This document shows positions 1 through 8,545 of a stretch of 64,000 nucleotides of DNA, in pieces; position 1 is the stretch's first letter, and each line of letters opens with the position of its first letter. Source of the DNA: a bacterium (lineage in GTDB: Bacteria > Myxococcota_A > Bradymonadia > Bradymonadales > Bradymonadaceae); the NCBI GenBank assembly GCA_030427705.1, contig JAUIBR010000001.1:1-64000 (forward strand), read 5' to 3'. The translations under genes and the position numbers were made by a program. Below the pieces are notes generated by a model. It did no database searches. It was not told the origin of the DNA and saw only the letters and a list, made by a program, of their open reading frames with translations.

Positions 1-146
1 CCACACATGTTGTACTCAACGTCTTCAGGCGAAGGGTGAGTGCTCAAGTAGTTATCCAAAACCACCGGGTTCATCCACCAGGTGGTTTTGGATAACTACT
101 TGAGCACTCACCCTTCGCCTGAAGACGTTGAGTACTACATGTGTGG
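1..146. repeat. 66-bp inverted repeat at window start, probable assembly fold-back
   Basis: Bases 1-66 are the reverse complement of 81-146 with one mismatch (position 11 against 136), separated by a 14-base loop. The right arm lies inside the nqrF reading frame and codes normally. The left arm does not continue that frame, which meets a stop at 37-39. The simplest reading is a hairpin chimera at a contig end, so bases 1 to about 63 should not be trusted as genomic sequence. Confidence 0.85.
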
Positions 147-237
147 ACCACCTATGATGAACGAAGCCGTCATCAACATGCTGATCGACCTGGGCGTTGA
201 GCCAGAGAACATCATGCTCGACGACTTCGGTGGGTAG
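64..237 (+). CDS. nqrF: Na+-translocating NADH:quinone reductase subunit F, C-terminal fragment
   Basis: Partial gene: only the last 57 codons are present. The readable protein runs from TGFIHQV through the CGPPMM motif to the end DDFGG. This matches the C-terminus of NqrF, the NADH-oxidising, FAD- and 2Fe-2S-containing subunit of the Na+-pumping NADH:ubiquinone reductase. CGPPMM belongs to the NAD-binding part of the ferredoxin-reductase fold. The gene stops at TAG 235-237, three bases before the apbE start, so nqrF, apbE and nqrM form one operon. The 5' part is lost at the window edge, where the sequence folds back on itself. Confidence 0.9.
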   Translation, partial: TGFIHQVVLDNYLSTHPSPEDVEYYMCGPPMMNEAVINMLIDLGVEPENIMLDDFGG

Positions 238-240
238 ACC

Positions 241-1284
241 ATGGCAGTTCCGGTAGCACCAGGTGAGGGGCCCAGCGCTCTTCGGCGTTTTGTGTTGCCG
301 GGGCTCTTTGTTTTGGCGCTCTTCGTAGCGCTGTTCGCACGGCGCGGACCGGACCAAATGGCCTTTGGTGGCAACACCATGGGCACCACATACAGCGTAA
401 AAATCGTTGGGGACGGCGATGAAGCCACCGCCAAGAAAGCCGTGGCCGATGCGCTGGAGTCCGTGAACGCGCGGATGTCGACCTACAAGAGTGACTCTGA
501 GCTCATGAAGTTCAACGCATCAAAGGAAGCCACCTTTGACGCTTCAGCCGAACTTCGACTGGTGATCAAATCGGCCCTCGATGTCAGCAAGCAAACCGGT
601 GGTGCGTTCGACGTAACCGTGGGGCCCATCGTCAATGCGTACGGCTTTGGACCTAAGGGATCGAAGACGATTCCATCTGATGAAGAGCTGCAAACGCTGT
701 TCACCAAGGTTGGCCATCAGAAACTCAGCATCGAAAGTGGCAAACTTACCAAGACAGAGCCTGAGTTGTTTGTGGATTTATCCGCCATCGCAAAGGGTTA
801 CGGCGTCGACAAGGCCGCACAAAGTCTCGAAGAGCTCGGATTCACAGACTTCATGGTCGAAGTGGGCGGCGAGGTCCGAACACGTGGTGTGAATGCCGAA
901 GGCGAGCCCTGGCAAATGGGAATCGAGACACCCACTGATGGCGAACGTCAGGTGCAGCGCGTGATCCCGTTGCGCAACAAGTCGCTCGCAACGTCTGGGG
1001 ATTATCGGAATTACTTCGAGGAGAACGGCGTTCGTGTATCGCATACCATTGATGCGCGTACCGGCAAGCCGATCACACACAAGCTTGCCTCAGTAAGTGT
1101 GGTATACTCCAATTGTATGCTGGCCGATGCGTGGGCAACTGCGCTGAATGTGCTGGGCGAAGAAGACGGCTTGGCGCTGGCAAACAAACAAGGCATTGCT
1201 GCCTTGTTCATCGTTAGAGACGGTGAAGGTTTCAAAGAGATTGAATCCGAAGCTTTCACCAAAATGACAGGGAACTCTCCATGA
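241..1284 (+). CDS. apbE: FAD:protein FMN transferase (ApbE family)
   Basis: A 347-residue ApbE-family flavin transferase, which covalently attaches FMN to threonines of target proteins such as NqrB and NqrC. A membrane-spanning segment at residues 15-33 is followed by the family start GGNTMGTTYSV. Later come the flavin-site segment AIAKGYGVDKA (about 183-193), VEVGGEVRTRG, and the C-terminal HTIDARTGKPI and ADAWATALN motifs that hold Mg2+ and the pyrophosphate. It sits directly after nqrF and overlaps nqrM by four bases, so its likely targets are the Na+-NQR subunits. The N-terminal anchor and periplasmic catalytic domain are usual for the family. Confidence 0.95.
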   Translation: MAVPVAPGEGPSALRRFVLPGLFVLALFVALFARRGPDQMAFGGNTMGTTYSVKIVGDGDEATAKKAVADALESVNARMSTYKSDSELMKFNASKEATFDASAELRLVIKSALDVSKQTGGAFDVTVGPIVNAYGFGPKGSKTIPSDEELQTLFTKVGHQKLSIESGKLTKTEPELFVDLSAIAKGYGVDKAAQSLEELGFTDFMVEVGGEVRTRGVNAEGEPWQMGIETPTDGERQVQRVIPLRNKSLATSGDYRNYFEENGVRVSHTIDARTGKPITHKLASVSVVYSNCMLADAWATALNVLGEEDGLALANKQGIAALFIVRDGEGFKEIESEAFTKMTGNSP

Positions 1285-1523
1285 ATCATTTCATCATCGC
1301 CTCATCATTCCTGGACGACCTGAAACTCCCTGTCGACGTCACGATCGAGACTTTTGTTTTAACCACGGTCATGATGGGAATCATCATGTTCGGCATGGCG
1401 CTTGGCGTCATCTTCAGCAACAAAGAACTCAAGGGTTCATGCGGCGGAAAGGGCGGCGAAGATTGCTTCTGCGACAAGAACGGCTTGCCGCGCGCATGTG
1501 AACAGATCGGAAAGCCTCACTAA
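1281..1523 (+). CDS. nqrM: Na+-NQR maturation protein NqrM
   Basis: An 80-residue protein with one membrane segment (about 24-45) and a C-terminal cluster of four cysteines (54, 62, 64, 73). The cysteine pattern and small size match NqrM (DUF539), which is needed to assemble the Na+-NQR complex, probably by delivering iron to the intramembrane Fe site. Its start ATG overlaps the apbE stop (ATGA), so the two are translationally coupled. An nqr operon ending in apbE-nqrM is a known arrangement. Confidence 0.92.
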   Translation: MNHFIIASSFLDDLKLPVDVTIETFVLTTVMMGIIMFGMALGVIFSNKELKGSCGGKGGEDCFCDKNGLPRACEQIGKPH

Positions 1524-1525
1524 AC

Positions 1526-2389
1526 ATGGACGGATACTACGGTGAGCCAGTAGCGGACGTCCCACCACAGATTTGGTGGCGACTCTACCGCGGTACTGAG
1601 CCGGTTGGGTATCGTCAGAAAATCAACAACACAGACCTGTATTCAACGGACGGCTATTGCTGGAAAGGCGGGCGAATTGCGCACGATCATGCGGTGGTTC
1701 AGACCGAGATGCGCGACCGCGGCAACCAGCGAGTGTTCAATCTCGATCGCGTCTACATGCCGAAGACCGGCTCGCAACCGCCACGTGAGGCTGTGGCACT
1801 CGAGCATCCGGAGCACGGCACGCTCCTGTGGTTCTTAGAGTCCGGCGAGGTCATGCACTACAACGATTTCGCCTCTGGATACGTCCGATGCGAGAGCATT
1901 ATCGGTAGCTTGCACGGCCAACCAAGCGCTGCTGAGTTGATTCGAAAAGCGGTGGAAACCTACCGACCGAAGGTGGGAGCAACGGCGACAGATGTATTGG
2001 TGTTCGCAGTATCCGCCGTGTTGGGCGTGGTCTTGTCCGGGCTGGCGATGTTCACCGCGTTAGGAAACATCGGCTCCGGCGGCGCACTGCTGGGGTTGGT
2101 CCTGGCGCTGGCCCTAACGTTCAAATGGTCCCGTCGAACGCATGGCGCATTCACACGACATTGGCTGAAGTCCGTCTCGTGGAAGACCGCTGGAGTTGCG
2201 GCGTTCGGTATCACCACTGCTTGGGCCCTGTTTTCCCCTGAAACCGTCGGTCTGATGCCCATCATTGCGATGTTGGTTGCCTCGACGGTCGTGGTGTTTT
2301 TGACCACGATGCTAACTGGCGCGACGAACGCGTGGATGAATGGCGGGTTTGCGGGTGAGCTTCGGCGAACCGAAGTTGTAAGCGTCTAG
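1526..2389 (+). CDS. membrane protein of unknown function
   Basis: 287 residues, family not recognised. The first ~150 residues are soluble and rich in aromatic residues (early PPQIWWRLYRG and VGYRQK). The C-terminal half has about four hydrophobic segments (roughly 157-180, 185-200, 217-236, 240-262). It starts two bases after the nqrM stop and is probably cotranscribed with the nqr operon, but nothing shows a role in NQR function. Its TAG stop overlaps the stop of the convergent hydrolase gene within a shared CTAG. Confidence 0.75.
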   Translation: MDGYYGEPVADVPPQIWWRLYRGTEPVGYRQKINNTDLYSTDGYCWKGGRIAHDHAVVQTEMRDRGNQRVFNLDRVYMPKTGSQPPREAVALEHPEHGTLLWFLESGEVMHYNDFASGYVRCESIIGSLHGQPSAAELIRKAVETYRPKVGATATDVLVFAVSAVLGVVLSGLAMFTALGNIGSGGALLGLVLALALTFKWSRRTHGAFTRHWLKSVSWKTAGVAAFGITTAWALFSPETVGLMPIIAMLVASTVVVFLTTMLTGATNAWMNGGFAGELRRTEVVSV

Positions 2390-3264
2390 ACCTTCGCCAA
2401 CTCGGCGTGAAAATCCCAAAACACCTGAAGAAACTCGTCGGGCGTATCTTCCATCGGAGAATGTCCTGAGTGTTCCAAAATGAAGAGCTCCGTATCCGGG
2501 AGCTTTGCCTTCACATCGAACGCATTCTGCACAGGGATAGTGCGGTCTTCGGCGCCCCACACCAGTAACGACGGGATGTCTACCGGACCAACGTGACCGG
2601 TTCGGTCTGGCTCAGTAAGCAGGTCCGCCGCGAGCTCGAGCATGAACTTCATCCGGTCTGGTTGCCGCAAGGGTTGTGCATATGCGGCGATCTCGAAATC
2701 GTCCATCCGCTCACCACGCCACTGCAGCGGTTCGAAGATTTTCGTGTTCCGGTGGGTGAATACAAACTTCGACAGCCGGCTGGGGATGAGCCCAACCGCA
2801 GTCTTAGCAAACGGCTGCGACGGAATTTTCAGACCCGGCGCGACCATGATCAGCGACTCAATACAGTCCAAGTCCTGAACCGCACGGTAGCTGATAACCG
2901 CACCCAGACTGTGTCCGACGACGTGCATCGGAGTGTCGAGTTCGTTGAGCAACACCTGGAACCACGCTTCTAACGAGGCGACGGTCGGTTCGACCCGATG
3001 ATCGTGATACGTGCGGTCTCGGCCGTGTGCCGGGAGGTCTGGAATGATGAGGCGATAGTCTTGGGACAGCGCATCGGCCACACGTCGAAACGCCATCGAG
3101 TGAGCCATGAAGCCGTGCATCAGCAGGAGCGTGGGCGCGTCCTCGTCACCAGCTTCGTACCAGTGGATCGGGTAGGCGTAATCGGGAACTGCTCGATAAA
3201 CCGAGCGCAGGGCCAGGGTATGTGTCTTCGTCCAAATCACGGCCGGGGTTATTACCACTGTCAC
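2386..3264 (-). CDS. alpha/beta-fold hydrolase
   Basis: About 292 residues. Seen: the oxyanion-hole segment LLLMHGFMAHS (about 46-56), the nucleophile elbow GHSLG with Ser119, the acid region VWGAEDRTIPV, and the catalytic histidine in HSGHSPMED near the C-terminus. This is a complete Ser-Asp-His triad of the alpha/beta hydrolase superfamily, close to MhpC-like esterases and lactonases; the substrate cannot be predicted. There is no signal peptide, so it is probably cytoplasmic. The GTG start at 3264 has no clear ribosome binding site and lies just after a terminator hairpin, so the true start may be slightly further in. Confidence 0.85.
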   Translation of the reverse strand: MTVVITPAVIWTKTHTLALRSVYRAVPDYAYPIHWYEAGDEDAPTLLLMHGFMAHSMAFRRVADALSQDYRLIIPDLPAHGRDRTYHDHRVEPTVASLEAWFQVLLNELDTPMHVVGHSLGAVISYRAVQDLDCIESLIMVAPGLKIPSQPFAKTAVGLIPSRLSKFVFTHRNTKIFEPLQWRGERMDDFEIAAYAQPLRQPDRMKFMLELAADLLTEPDRTGHVGPVDIPSLLVWGAEDRTIPVQNAFDVKAKLPDTELFILEHSGHSPMEDTPDEFLQVFWDFHAELAKV

Positions 3265-3277
3265 AAGAAAACAAAAA

Positions 3278-3301
3278 CCCCGCCTCGTTTCCGAGGCGGG
3301 G
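3278..3301 (-). terminator. rho-independent terminator of the cysteine-rich lipoprotein gene
   Basis: A perfect 10-bp stem (CCCCGCCTCG pairing with CGAGGCGGGG) with a 4-base loop. On the minus strand it is followed by TTTTTGTTTTCTT. It lies about 45 bases past the end of the gene at 3346-4638 and separates it from the hydrolase gene. Confidence 0.85.
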
Positions 3302-3345
3302 TTTAGGGTGCCAGCCAGCGCGTCGGTTGGGCGCTGGTTATTGTA

Positions 3346-4638
3346 TTAGCCGCACTGGCCAGCGTTGCAGCTCTGCCCGCTAGGGCAGTCGCAATCGTCG
3401 TTACAAGATGCTGCGGGAGCAGCGGGGTCTTCGCAGGTGCCTGACTCAAGGTTGCAGACTTCGCCTGCGCCACACTGCTGGTTGCAGGAGCAAGCGGTCT
3501 GGCATGAGCCGGCGTTGCAGATTTCGTCACGAGCGCACTCAGCGTTCGTTCGGCAGTCAACGTTCGGGTCAGCGTCGCAGAATCCGAAGTTGTTGCAGAC
3601 GTATCCAGCGTCGCATCCTTCTTTGGTTTCAGCGTTGCAGGTAGCTTCGCACTGAGCGTTCACGCAGATTTCACCAGCCGAGCAGTCAGCGCTGCGGCGG
3701 CATCCGAATGGCTCGCACAGTCCAGCGCGGCAGCTTTCGCCGTTTGCGCACTCGCTGTCGTCAGCGCAGGTGCTGAGGCACTGTCCGTCGACGCACATTC
3801 CACCGTCGCACTCTTCGTTGAAGACGCAGGTTTCAGCGGCTGCGACGCAGCTTCCGTCGATGCAGTTCTCACCCGATGCGCAGTCCGTACGCTGCGTGCA
3901 CTCAGGTGCTGCGGCGTCGACACATTCGAAGTTGCGGCACTCTTGGCCGTTAGCGCATGGGTTGTTCGAGTCACACTGTGCTTCGTTTGGTCCCTGGCAG
4001 ACGTTGTTCACGCAGCTCTCGCCGAGTGCACAGTCAGTTGCGCGGACACACTCAAGCTCAGGGCTTGGGTTACAGGTACGCTCGCCGAAGTCCGTCAGGA
4101 CAGGGAGGCACTGTGCAGGGGTACCGTTCTCTTGGCTGACACGGATGCACTCGAAGCCAGCTGGGCACTCGTGGTTGTACTCACAGGTACGGGTGCAGAC
4201 GCTCTCGCCAGTGCGTGATGCCTGGTCGAAGTTCAAGCGGATGCAAAGTGCGTTGTCTTCGGAGCAGTCAGCGTCCGACTCACAAACCTGGCAAAGTCCT
4301 GCAAGACCGCGGTCTTCCGTGTCACGTGGCTTACACGTATTAGCGACGCAGATTTGACCGTTCGGGCAGTCAGTGTTGTTGTAGCAGTTACCGCCGTCGT
4401 CGATGACCACAACCGTGGTGTCTTCAACGTAGGTCTCTTCACAGACGGTGTCGCACGAAGTCTCGTACCAGCACTCGTCCCAGCAGCTCCAGGGGTCGCA
4501 GTACGTTTCGCAAACTTCGTAGTCGTAGCAGTCGTCGTAGCAAGCACCTTCGTCTTCCGCGACGATAAGACATCCCGACAACGTCATTGCCAACATCATC
4601 AGGCCCAAACAGGATGTAATCAGTTTCGTGAGTTTCAT
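3346..4638 (-). CDS. cysteine-rich repeat lipoprotein
   Basis: 430 residues. A lipoprotein signal ends in the lipobox LSGC (Cys23). After an acidic Cys/Tyr/Asp-rich stretch (about 30-75) the protein is built of many small modules of the type C-x(4-5)-DC-x(2)-G-x(2)-C-x(3)-C, for example TDCASGENCIDGSC, reminiscent of EGF-like or Dickkopf-like disulfide repeats. It is expected to be anchored in the outer membrane and disulfide-bonded. The same module type opens the giant lipoprotein at 33564-41480. A GGAG precedes the ATG and a strong terminator follows. Function unknown; adhesion or surface display is a guess. Confidence 0.85.
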   Translation of the reverse strand: MKLTKLITSCLGLMMLAMTLSGCLIVAEDEGACYDDCYDYEVCETYCDPWSCWDECWYETSCDTVCEETYVEDTTVVVIDDGGNCYNNTDCPNGQICVANTCKPRDTEDRGLAGLCQVCESDADCSEDNALCIRLNFDQASRTGESVCTRTCEYNHECPAGFECIRVSQENGTPAQCLPVLTDFGERTCNPSPELECVRATDCALGESCVNNVCQGPNEAQCDSNNPCANGQECRNFECVDAAAPECTQRTDCASGENCIDGSCVAAAETCVFNEECDGGMCVDGQCLSTCADDSECANGESCRAGLCEPFGCRRSADCSAGEICVNAQCEATCNAETKEGCDAGYVCNNFGFCDADPNVDCRTNAECARDEICNAGSCQTACSCNQQCGAGEVCNLESGTCEDPAAPAASCNDDCDCPSGQSCNAGQCG

Positions 4639-4773
4639 TTCGTTCTCCGTTTCACTTTCGTGCGGTGTGGCACCCTACACGGTGTAAATCTTGTTGCTCG
4701 GTGGGTAAGACGCACCGCTCATGCAGGTATTCAGATCTTTTTAGAAAATTTGCGGTTAGAAATGAAGGCAGGA

Positions 4774-4802
4774 CGGATCTGCACAAAACATGCGCAGATC
4801 CG
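4774..4802 (-). terminator. stem-loop after the Sel1 lipoprotein gene
   Basis: A 12-bp inverted repeat (CGGATCTGCACA against TGCGCAGATCCG) with a 5-base loop, 12 bases past the Sel1 gene stop. The single mismatch becomes a G-U wobble in minus-strand RNA, which favours a role on that transcript. No strong T-run follows, so termination is only likely. Confidence 0.45.
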
Positions 4803-4814
4803 CAGTATAAAAGA

Positions 4815-5813
4815 TCAGAACGTGACTTCAGTGGACTGCCCACTGGCCACAAAAACCCAGACTTCTTTGCCTAGATTTCCGTCCGCATCCTGCAAACGAA
4901 CCACGTGTGGACCGCCTTCGATGACGAGCACGTTTGCGGGGACGACCTGCTGAGTTGAGACGCCATCAACAAAGATCTTCGCCCCGTTCGGTCCGCTGAT
5001 CACGATATAGCCAGGCTTGAAAGGGAACTTCGCAGGTGTTGTGGCCTCTTCAAATGTCTTTACGTCGCCTTCTGGAATCTTGACTGGGTCCGTTCCGAAG
5101 TCGTCAGCGACCTGCGCCACACGCCGTAGCTGCGCGGCGCGCGTGCGGAGCGACTGCGCTTTGTCTTTGTCGGCAGCGAGCTCATCGCCTGTCCATCGGA
5201 CGCCCGATGTGTACAGACTTGCGAGTTCAACGCACGCTCCTGCGTGGCCGCCCTGACAGGCACCTTCGAGCGTGTCCACAAACTCCTGAAGTCGAACCAA
5301 TTGTCCGGAGGCCGTCCAGACAGCTTTGATGTACTGGTCGCAGCCGCGCTTCGAGCCCCCTTCACAAGCTATCTTGTAGAGCGACAACGCTTCCTTCTCG
5401 TCTTGCTTCATCAACCGGCCTTCACGATGAAGGTCGCCTAACACAACACAAGACGGCCAATGTTTGGCTTTGCAGGTGTACTCAAAAAGCAGGTGTGCGC
5501 GGATGGGATTGTTCTTTTCGTAGAGCAACATCATGCCTTCGCCGTAGCAAGCATGGGCATTTCCGAGCTTGCACCCTTTCTCGTACAGCGACAGTGCTTC
5601 TTCCTGGTTGGGACGGACGCCATCACCACGCTCGAAGCGCAGAGCAAGGTTTACGCAAGACGCTGCGTCGTCGGCATCGCATGCTGCCTTGAGTTCCGCG
5701 ACAACGTCCGTTGGCTCGTCGGGCGGTGGATCCACCGGCGGCGGGCCTTGCATCGGCGTGGCAGAACAGGCAGTTACGAACGCAAACAGTGATATGAACA
5801 AAATCCTTCGCAT
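4815..5813 (-). CDS. Sel1-repeat lipoprotein
   Basis: 332 residues with a lipoprotein signal ending TACS (Cys16). The middle (about 40-210) carries Sel1-like/TPR-type helical repeats, recognisable by segments such as SLYEKGCKLGNAHACYGEG and SLYKIACEGGSKRGC. Cysteine-containing Sel1 repeats of this kind resemble HcpA-like proteins. A small C-terminal domain (about 265-332), with GYIVISGPNGAKIFVDG, resembles a PEGA-type beta domain. It is probably periplasmic or on the outer membrane, acting as a protein-interaction scaffold; no enzymatic motif is seen. Confidence 0.85.
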   Translation of the reverse strand: MRRILFISLFAFVTACSATPMQGPPPVDPPPDEPTDVVAELKAACDADDAASCVNLALRFERGDGVRPNQEEALSLYEKGCKLGNAHACYGEGMMLLYEKNNPIRAHLLFEYTCKAKHWPSCVVLGDLHREGRLMKQDEKEALSLYKIACEGGSKRGCDQYIKAVWTASGQLVRLQEFVDTLEGACQGGHAGACVELASLYTSGVRWTGDELAADKDKAQSLRTRAAQLRRVAQVADDFGTDPVKIPEGDVKTFEEATTPAKFPFKPGYIVISGPNGAKIFVDGVSTQQVVPANVLVIEGGPHVVRLQDADGNLGKEVWVFVASGQSTEVTF

Positions 5814-6049
5814 TGAGCTCCTCCAGTCATAGCGATTCGGCAGATTCTAAAACAAACTCCATGCCATATACCGCATGTGCTGAAACCGGCATAGAATCTA
5901 GAGCTAAATGGGAAGCGATGTTTCATGATGTAGAAATCTTCGCGCAAATCGCCTAGTCGCGCAGTTTTTGCGCCATTTGGAGATTCGACTGGCGAGAATA
6001 GTCGGCCGTGTCTATGAGTTGTCTGCGTGACGATTGAGCGGATGCAGTA

Positions 6050-6385
6050 ATGAACAACTCAAAGCGGCTTCGGATCTTTTTGACGGGCGTTGTGCTTGGC
6101 ACCTTGGTGTCGATGGTGGTCTTCCAATACTGGCAGGCAAACCGCGACGAGACGCCGGCGGGCGGGACCACAGAACGATCTGATGTGGTGATGTCGACCT
6201 GCGAAATGAAGAAGGGCGATAAGCTCACGAAAGAATGCACCGAGATTCGCAAAGAGGTCGCTTCTCAGTTCGTGCCGCCTGACACCTTGCTATCCAAAGA
6301 TCTGGACTGGCATATCGGCAAAACGCTTGCTGTCGATATCAAGAAAGGGAACGCCCTTCGAACCGTGGACTTCCTGCCAAATTAA
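6050..6385 (+). CDS. SAF-domain protein, CpaB-like
   Basis: 111 residues: a membrane anchor (about 8-25), then a region (about 48-111) reading KKGDKLTKECTEIR, VPPDTLLSKDLDWHIGKTL and DIKKGNALRTVDF. That is the pattern of a SAF domain, as in CpaB/RcpC of the Flp (Tad) pilus or FlgA. It is much shorter than CpaB (about 260-300 residues) and lacks the second half. It is divergent from the Sel1 gene and not in a tad operon. Two Flp pilin genes lie 55 kb away in this window. The assignment is by pattern only. Confidence 0.6.
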   Translation: MNNSKRLRIFLTGVVLGTLVSMVVFQYWQANRDETPAGGTTERSDVVMSTCEMKKGDKLTKECTEIRKEVASQFVPPDTLLSKDLDWHIGKTLAVDIKKGNALRTVDFLPN

Positions 6386-6455
6386 GCGATGGCAATCTGC
6401 GCGATATCCTCCATACTCCTCTAGCCCAGCTAGTATCATTCATTGGGAGTTAACT

Positions 6456-7589
6456 TTGCGTAGATTCATGATCTTTGGCGCGACGATGCTCGTTGCGTGT
6501 GCGGGAGAGCCGCAACCTCGCAGTGCAACAACCACCGCGCCGCTTGAGGAAACGGCACCTCTGCCCAAGAAAGTCACTCCAACGAACGAGGACGTCAAAA
6601 CTCCTGTTGTGGAGGAGGTCGTAGCCGAAGTGCCTGTTGTTGAGCCCCAATCTGCGCCGCCTGCAGCCGATTTGCCGCAAGACAGCCGCCCGTGTCGCGC
6701 AGTGCGGATTGAGGAGGAGGACGACTTTAAGACCAACACCAAATACACAAAGACCACGACGACAGACTACACATGGAGCAAGACCGGGCTGAAGAAACTG
6801 CGCATCGAGACAAAGGACTCTAAGTACGGGGACTCCTGGCAGGACTTTCGCATCAAGAAGGGAAAAGACGGACTGCCAAAGTCAATCCGCTCACGTGGTG
6901 AAGCCCATAAGCCCGATGGAAAACTAGCAGCCAAAGCGGAGTACCTTTGGGAATGGGAGTGGACCAAAGGCAAACTGTCCAAATTTCGATTCACCCATTT
7001 GGGTACAAGCAAACGCGTGGCTGAGCTGGTCTTGACGTGGCCGAAAGACGCCAAGACCACGCCGACCTATCCCCATATTTTCGAATGGATGACCTGGACG
7101 GACCGCATCAAACCACGCGAAGAAGTCTACTCGCTTTTCTCAGGTGGTGGTTCGGGCCCGGTGAGTGGCAAGACCAGCATGTGTAGACACTATCGAGGTG
7201 AGAAGCCCGAGTGCAAAGAGTCCACGCTTGACCTTGTTTACGACGAGCACGGTCGTCTGATTTCGGTAACCACCCCCAAAGAGGTCGCCGAAATCATCAA
7301 CGGAGCCTACGGTCCGCTCCAGATGCGCAAGGAGCGCAAGAAGCCAAGCTACACAGATATCGAAACGACGATATGGGACTACTCTCCGAATGGCCTGCTT
7401 GGTGAGATTCGTGAACAATCACACACGATTCGCGACGGTGACAAGTCAGGAGGACGGGAGGCCGACTATCGTTGGGAACGTGATGATTCGGGGAAACTGC
7501 TTAAGAAGTGGCGTACATTCTATCACCTCGGAAAACCGGGTAGGCCAAATATGTCCCACGAATTCCACTATGAATGTTCGAAGGAGTAA
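6456..7589 (+). CDS. lipoprotein of unknown function
   Basis: About 377 residues. I prefer the TTG start at 6456 because GGGAG (6445-6449) lies six bases upstream and because it gives a proper lipoprotein signal, MRRFMIFGATMLVACAG with lipobox LVAC; an ATG at 6468 would remove the positive charges. A Thr/Pro/Glu-rich linker (about 18-75) leads to a soluble domain with repeated Y-x-D/W and G-x-L segments (such as TLDLVYDEHGRLISV), loosely like YD/RHS-type beta strands. No family recognised. Confidence 0.7.
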   Translation: MRRFMIFGATMLVACAGEPQPRSATTTAPLEETAPLPKKVTPTNEDVKTPVVEEVVAEVPVVEPQSAPPAADLPQDSRPCRAVRIEEEDDFKTNTKYTKTTTTDYTWSKTGLKKLRIETKDSKYGDSWQDFRIKKGKDGLPKSIRSRGEAHKPDGKLAAKAEYLWEWEWTKGKLSKFRFTHLGTSKRVAELVLTWPKDAKTTPTYPHIFEWMTWTDRIKPREEVYSLFSGGGSGPVSGKTSMCRHYRGEKPECKESTLDLVYDEHGRLISVTTPKEVAEIINGAYGPLQMRKERKKPSYTDIETTIWDYSPNGLLGEIREQSHTIRDGDKSGGREADYRWERDDSGKLLKKWRTFYHLGKPGRPNMSHEFHYECSKE

Positions 7590-7627
7590 GCCTACCCTGT
7601 GCAAAATCATTTCAACGTGAGTACGTT

Positions 7628-8545
7628 ATGTCATTAGTCTCTGCAATCATGCCCAATGGAAAGTCTGGCTTCGGCTACGGCTCCACCGCCGAAGACGTTA
7701 CCGACGGCGTCGACCTGACCGGAAAGACCTACCTGATTACGGGATGTAACTCAGGCATCGGCTTGGAGACCATGCGCGTGCTGACCATGCGTGGCGCGAC
7801 GGTCTTGGCGGCCGCGAGAACGGTCGAAAAGGCGCAGAATGCTGGTCAGCAGACCGGAGGCGATACCATCCCAGTGGCGTGCGAACTCTCTGACCCGGAT
7901 TCCGTAAAGGCGGCGGTCGAAACCGTGAAAGGGCTGGACAAAGAACTGGACGGCATCATCGCCAACGCAGGAATCATGGCGTTACCGAAGCTTGAGCTTG
8001 TACACGGTTACGACAAGCAGTTCTTCACCAATCATATCGGCCACTTCATCCTCGTGACCGGGCTTCTGGAAACGTTGGCCGATAATGGGCGTGTCGTGAT
8101 GTTGAGCAGCGATGCGCATAAGTCGACGCGCTCGGGCGGCGTGCAACTCGATAACCTCGATGGCAGCAAGGGATATCAAGGCTGGTTGAACTACGGTCAA
8201 TCAAAGCTCTGCAACCTGCTCTTTGCGAAAGAGCTGTCGACGCGCGTGAAACCTAACCAGGTCGCCTGTGCTGTGCATCCGGGGGTGATCCAGACCAACC
8301 TTGCCCGGCATATGAGCACGCTCACCAAGATTGCGCTCAGCATCGGAAACCCGCTGTTTTTGAAGTCGATCCCGCAAGGCGCCGCCACCCAGACATGGGC
8401 CGCAGCCAATCCTCAATCGCGAGAGGTCATCAATGGCCAATACCTGGCAGATTGCAACGTCGCGACGCCCTCGAAGTATGGGCGAGACATGCGGTTAGCC
8501 AAGGCGCTTTGGGAGAAGTCTGAAGAGATAGTTAGTCAGCTGTGA
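7628..8545 (+). CDS. short-chain dehydrogenase/reductase
   Basis: About 305 residues. A Rossmann fold with TGCNSGIG (the TGxxxGIG cofactor motif), the NAGIM motif, the catalytic serine in MLSSDAHKS, and the YGQSK active-site motif (YxxxK). The layout resembles the retinol-dehydrogenase/WWOX-like SDR branch, NAD(P)H-dependent and acting on a carbonyl or alcohol of unknown identity. I choose ATG 7628 because upstream in-frame codons overlap the preceding gene. Its stop is followed at once by a degenerate repeat array and then the convergent OleC-like gene. Confidence 0.88.
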   Translation: MSLVSAIMPNGKSGFGYGSTAEDVTDGVDLTGKTYLITGCNSGIGLETMRVLTMRGATVLAAARTVEKAQNAGQQTGGDTIPVACELSDPDSVKAAVETVKGLDKELDGIIANAGIMALPKLELVHGYDKQFFTNHIGHFILVTGLLETLADNGRVVMLSSDAHKSTRSGGVQLDNLDGSKGYQGWLNYGQSKLCNLLFAKELSTRVKPNQVACAVHPGVIQTNLARHMSTLTKIALSIGNPLFLKSIPQGAATQTWAAANPQSREVINGQYLADCNVATPSKYGRDMRLAKALWEKSEEIVSQL

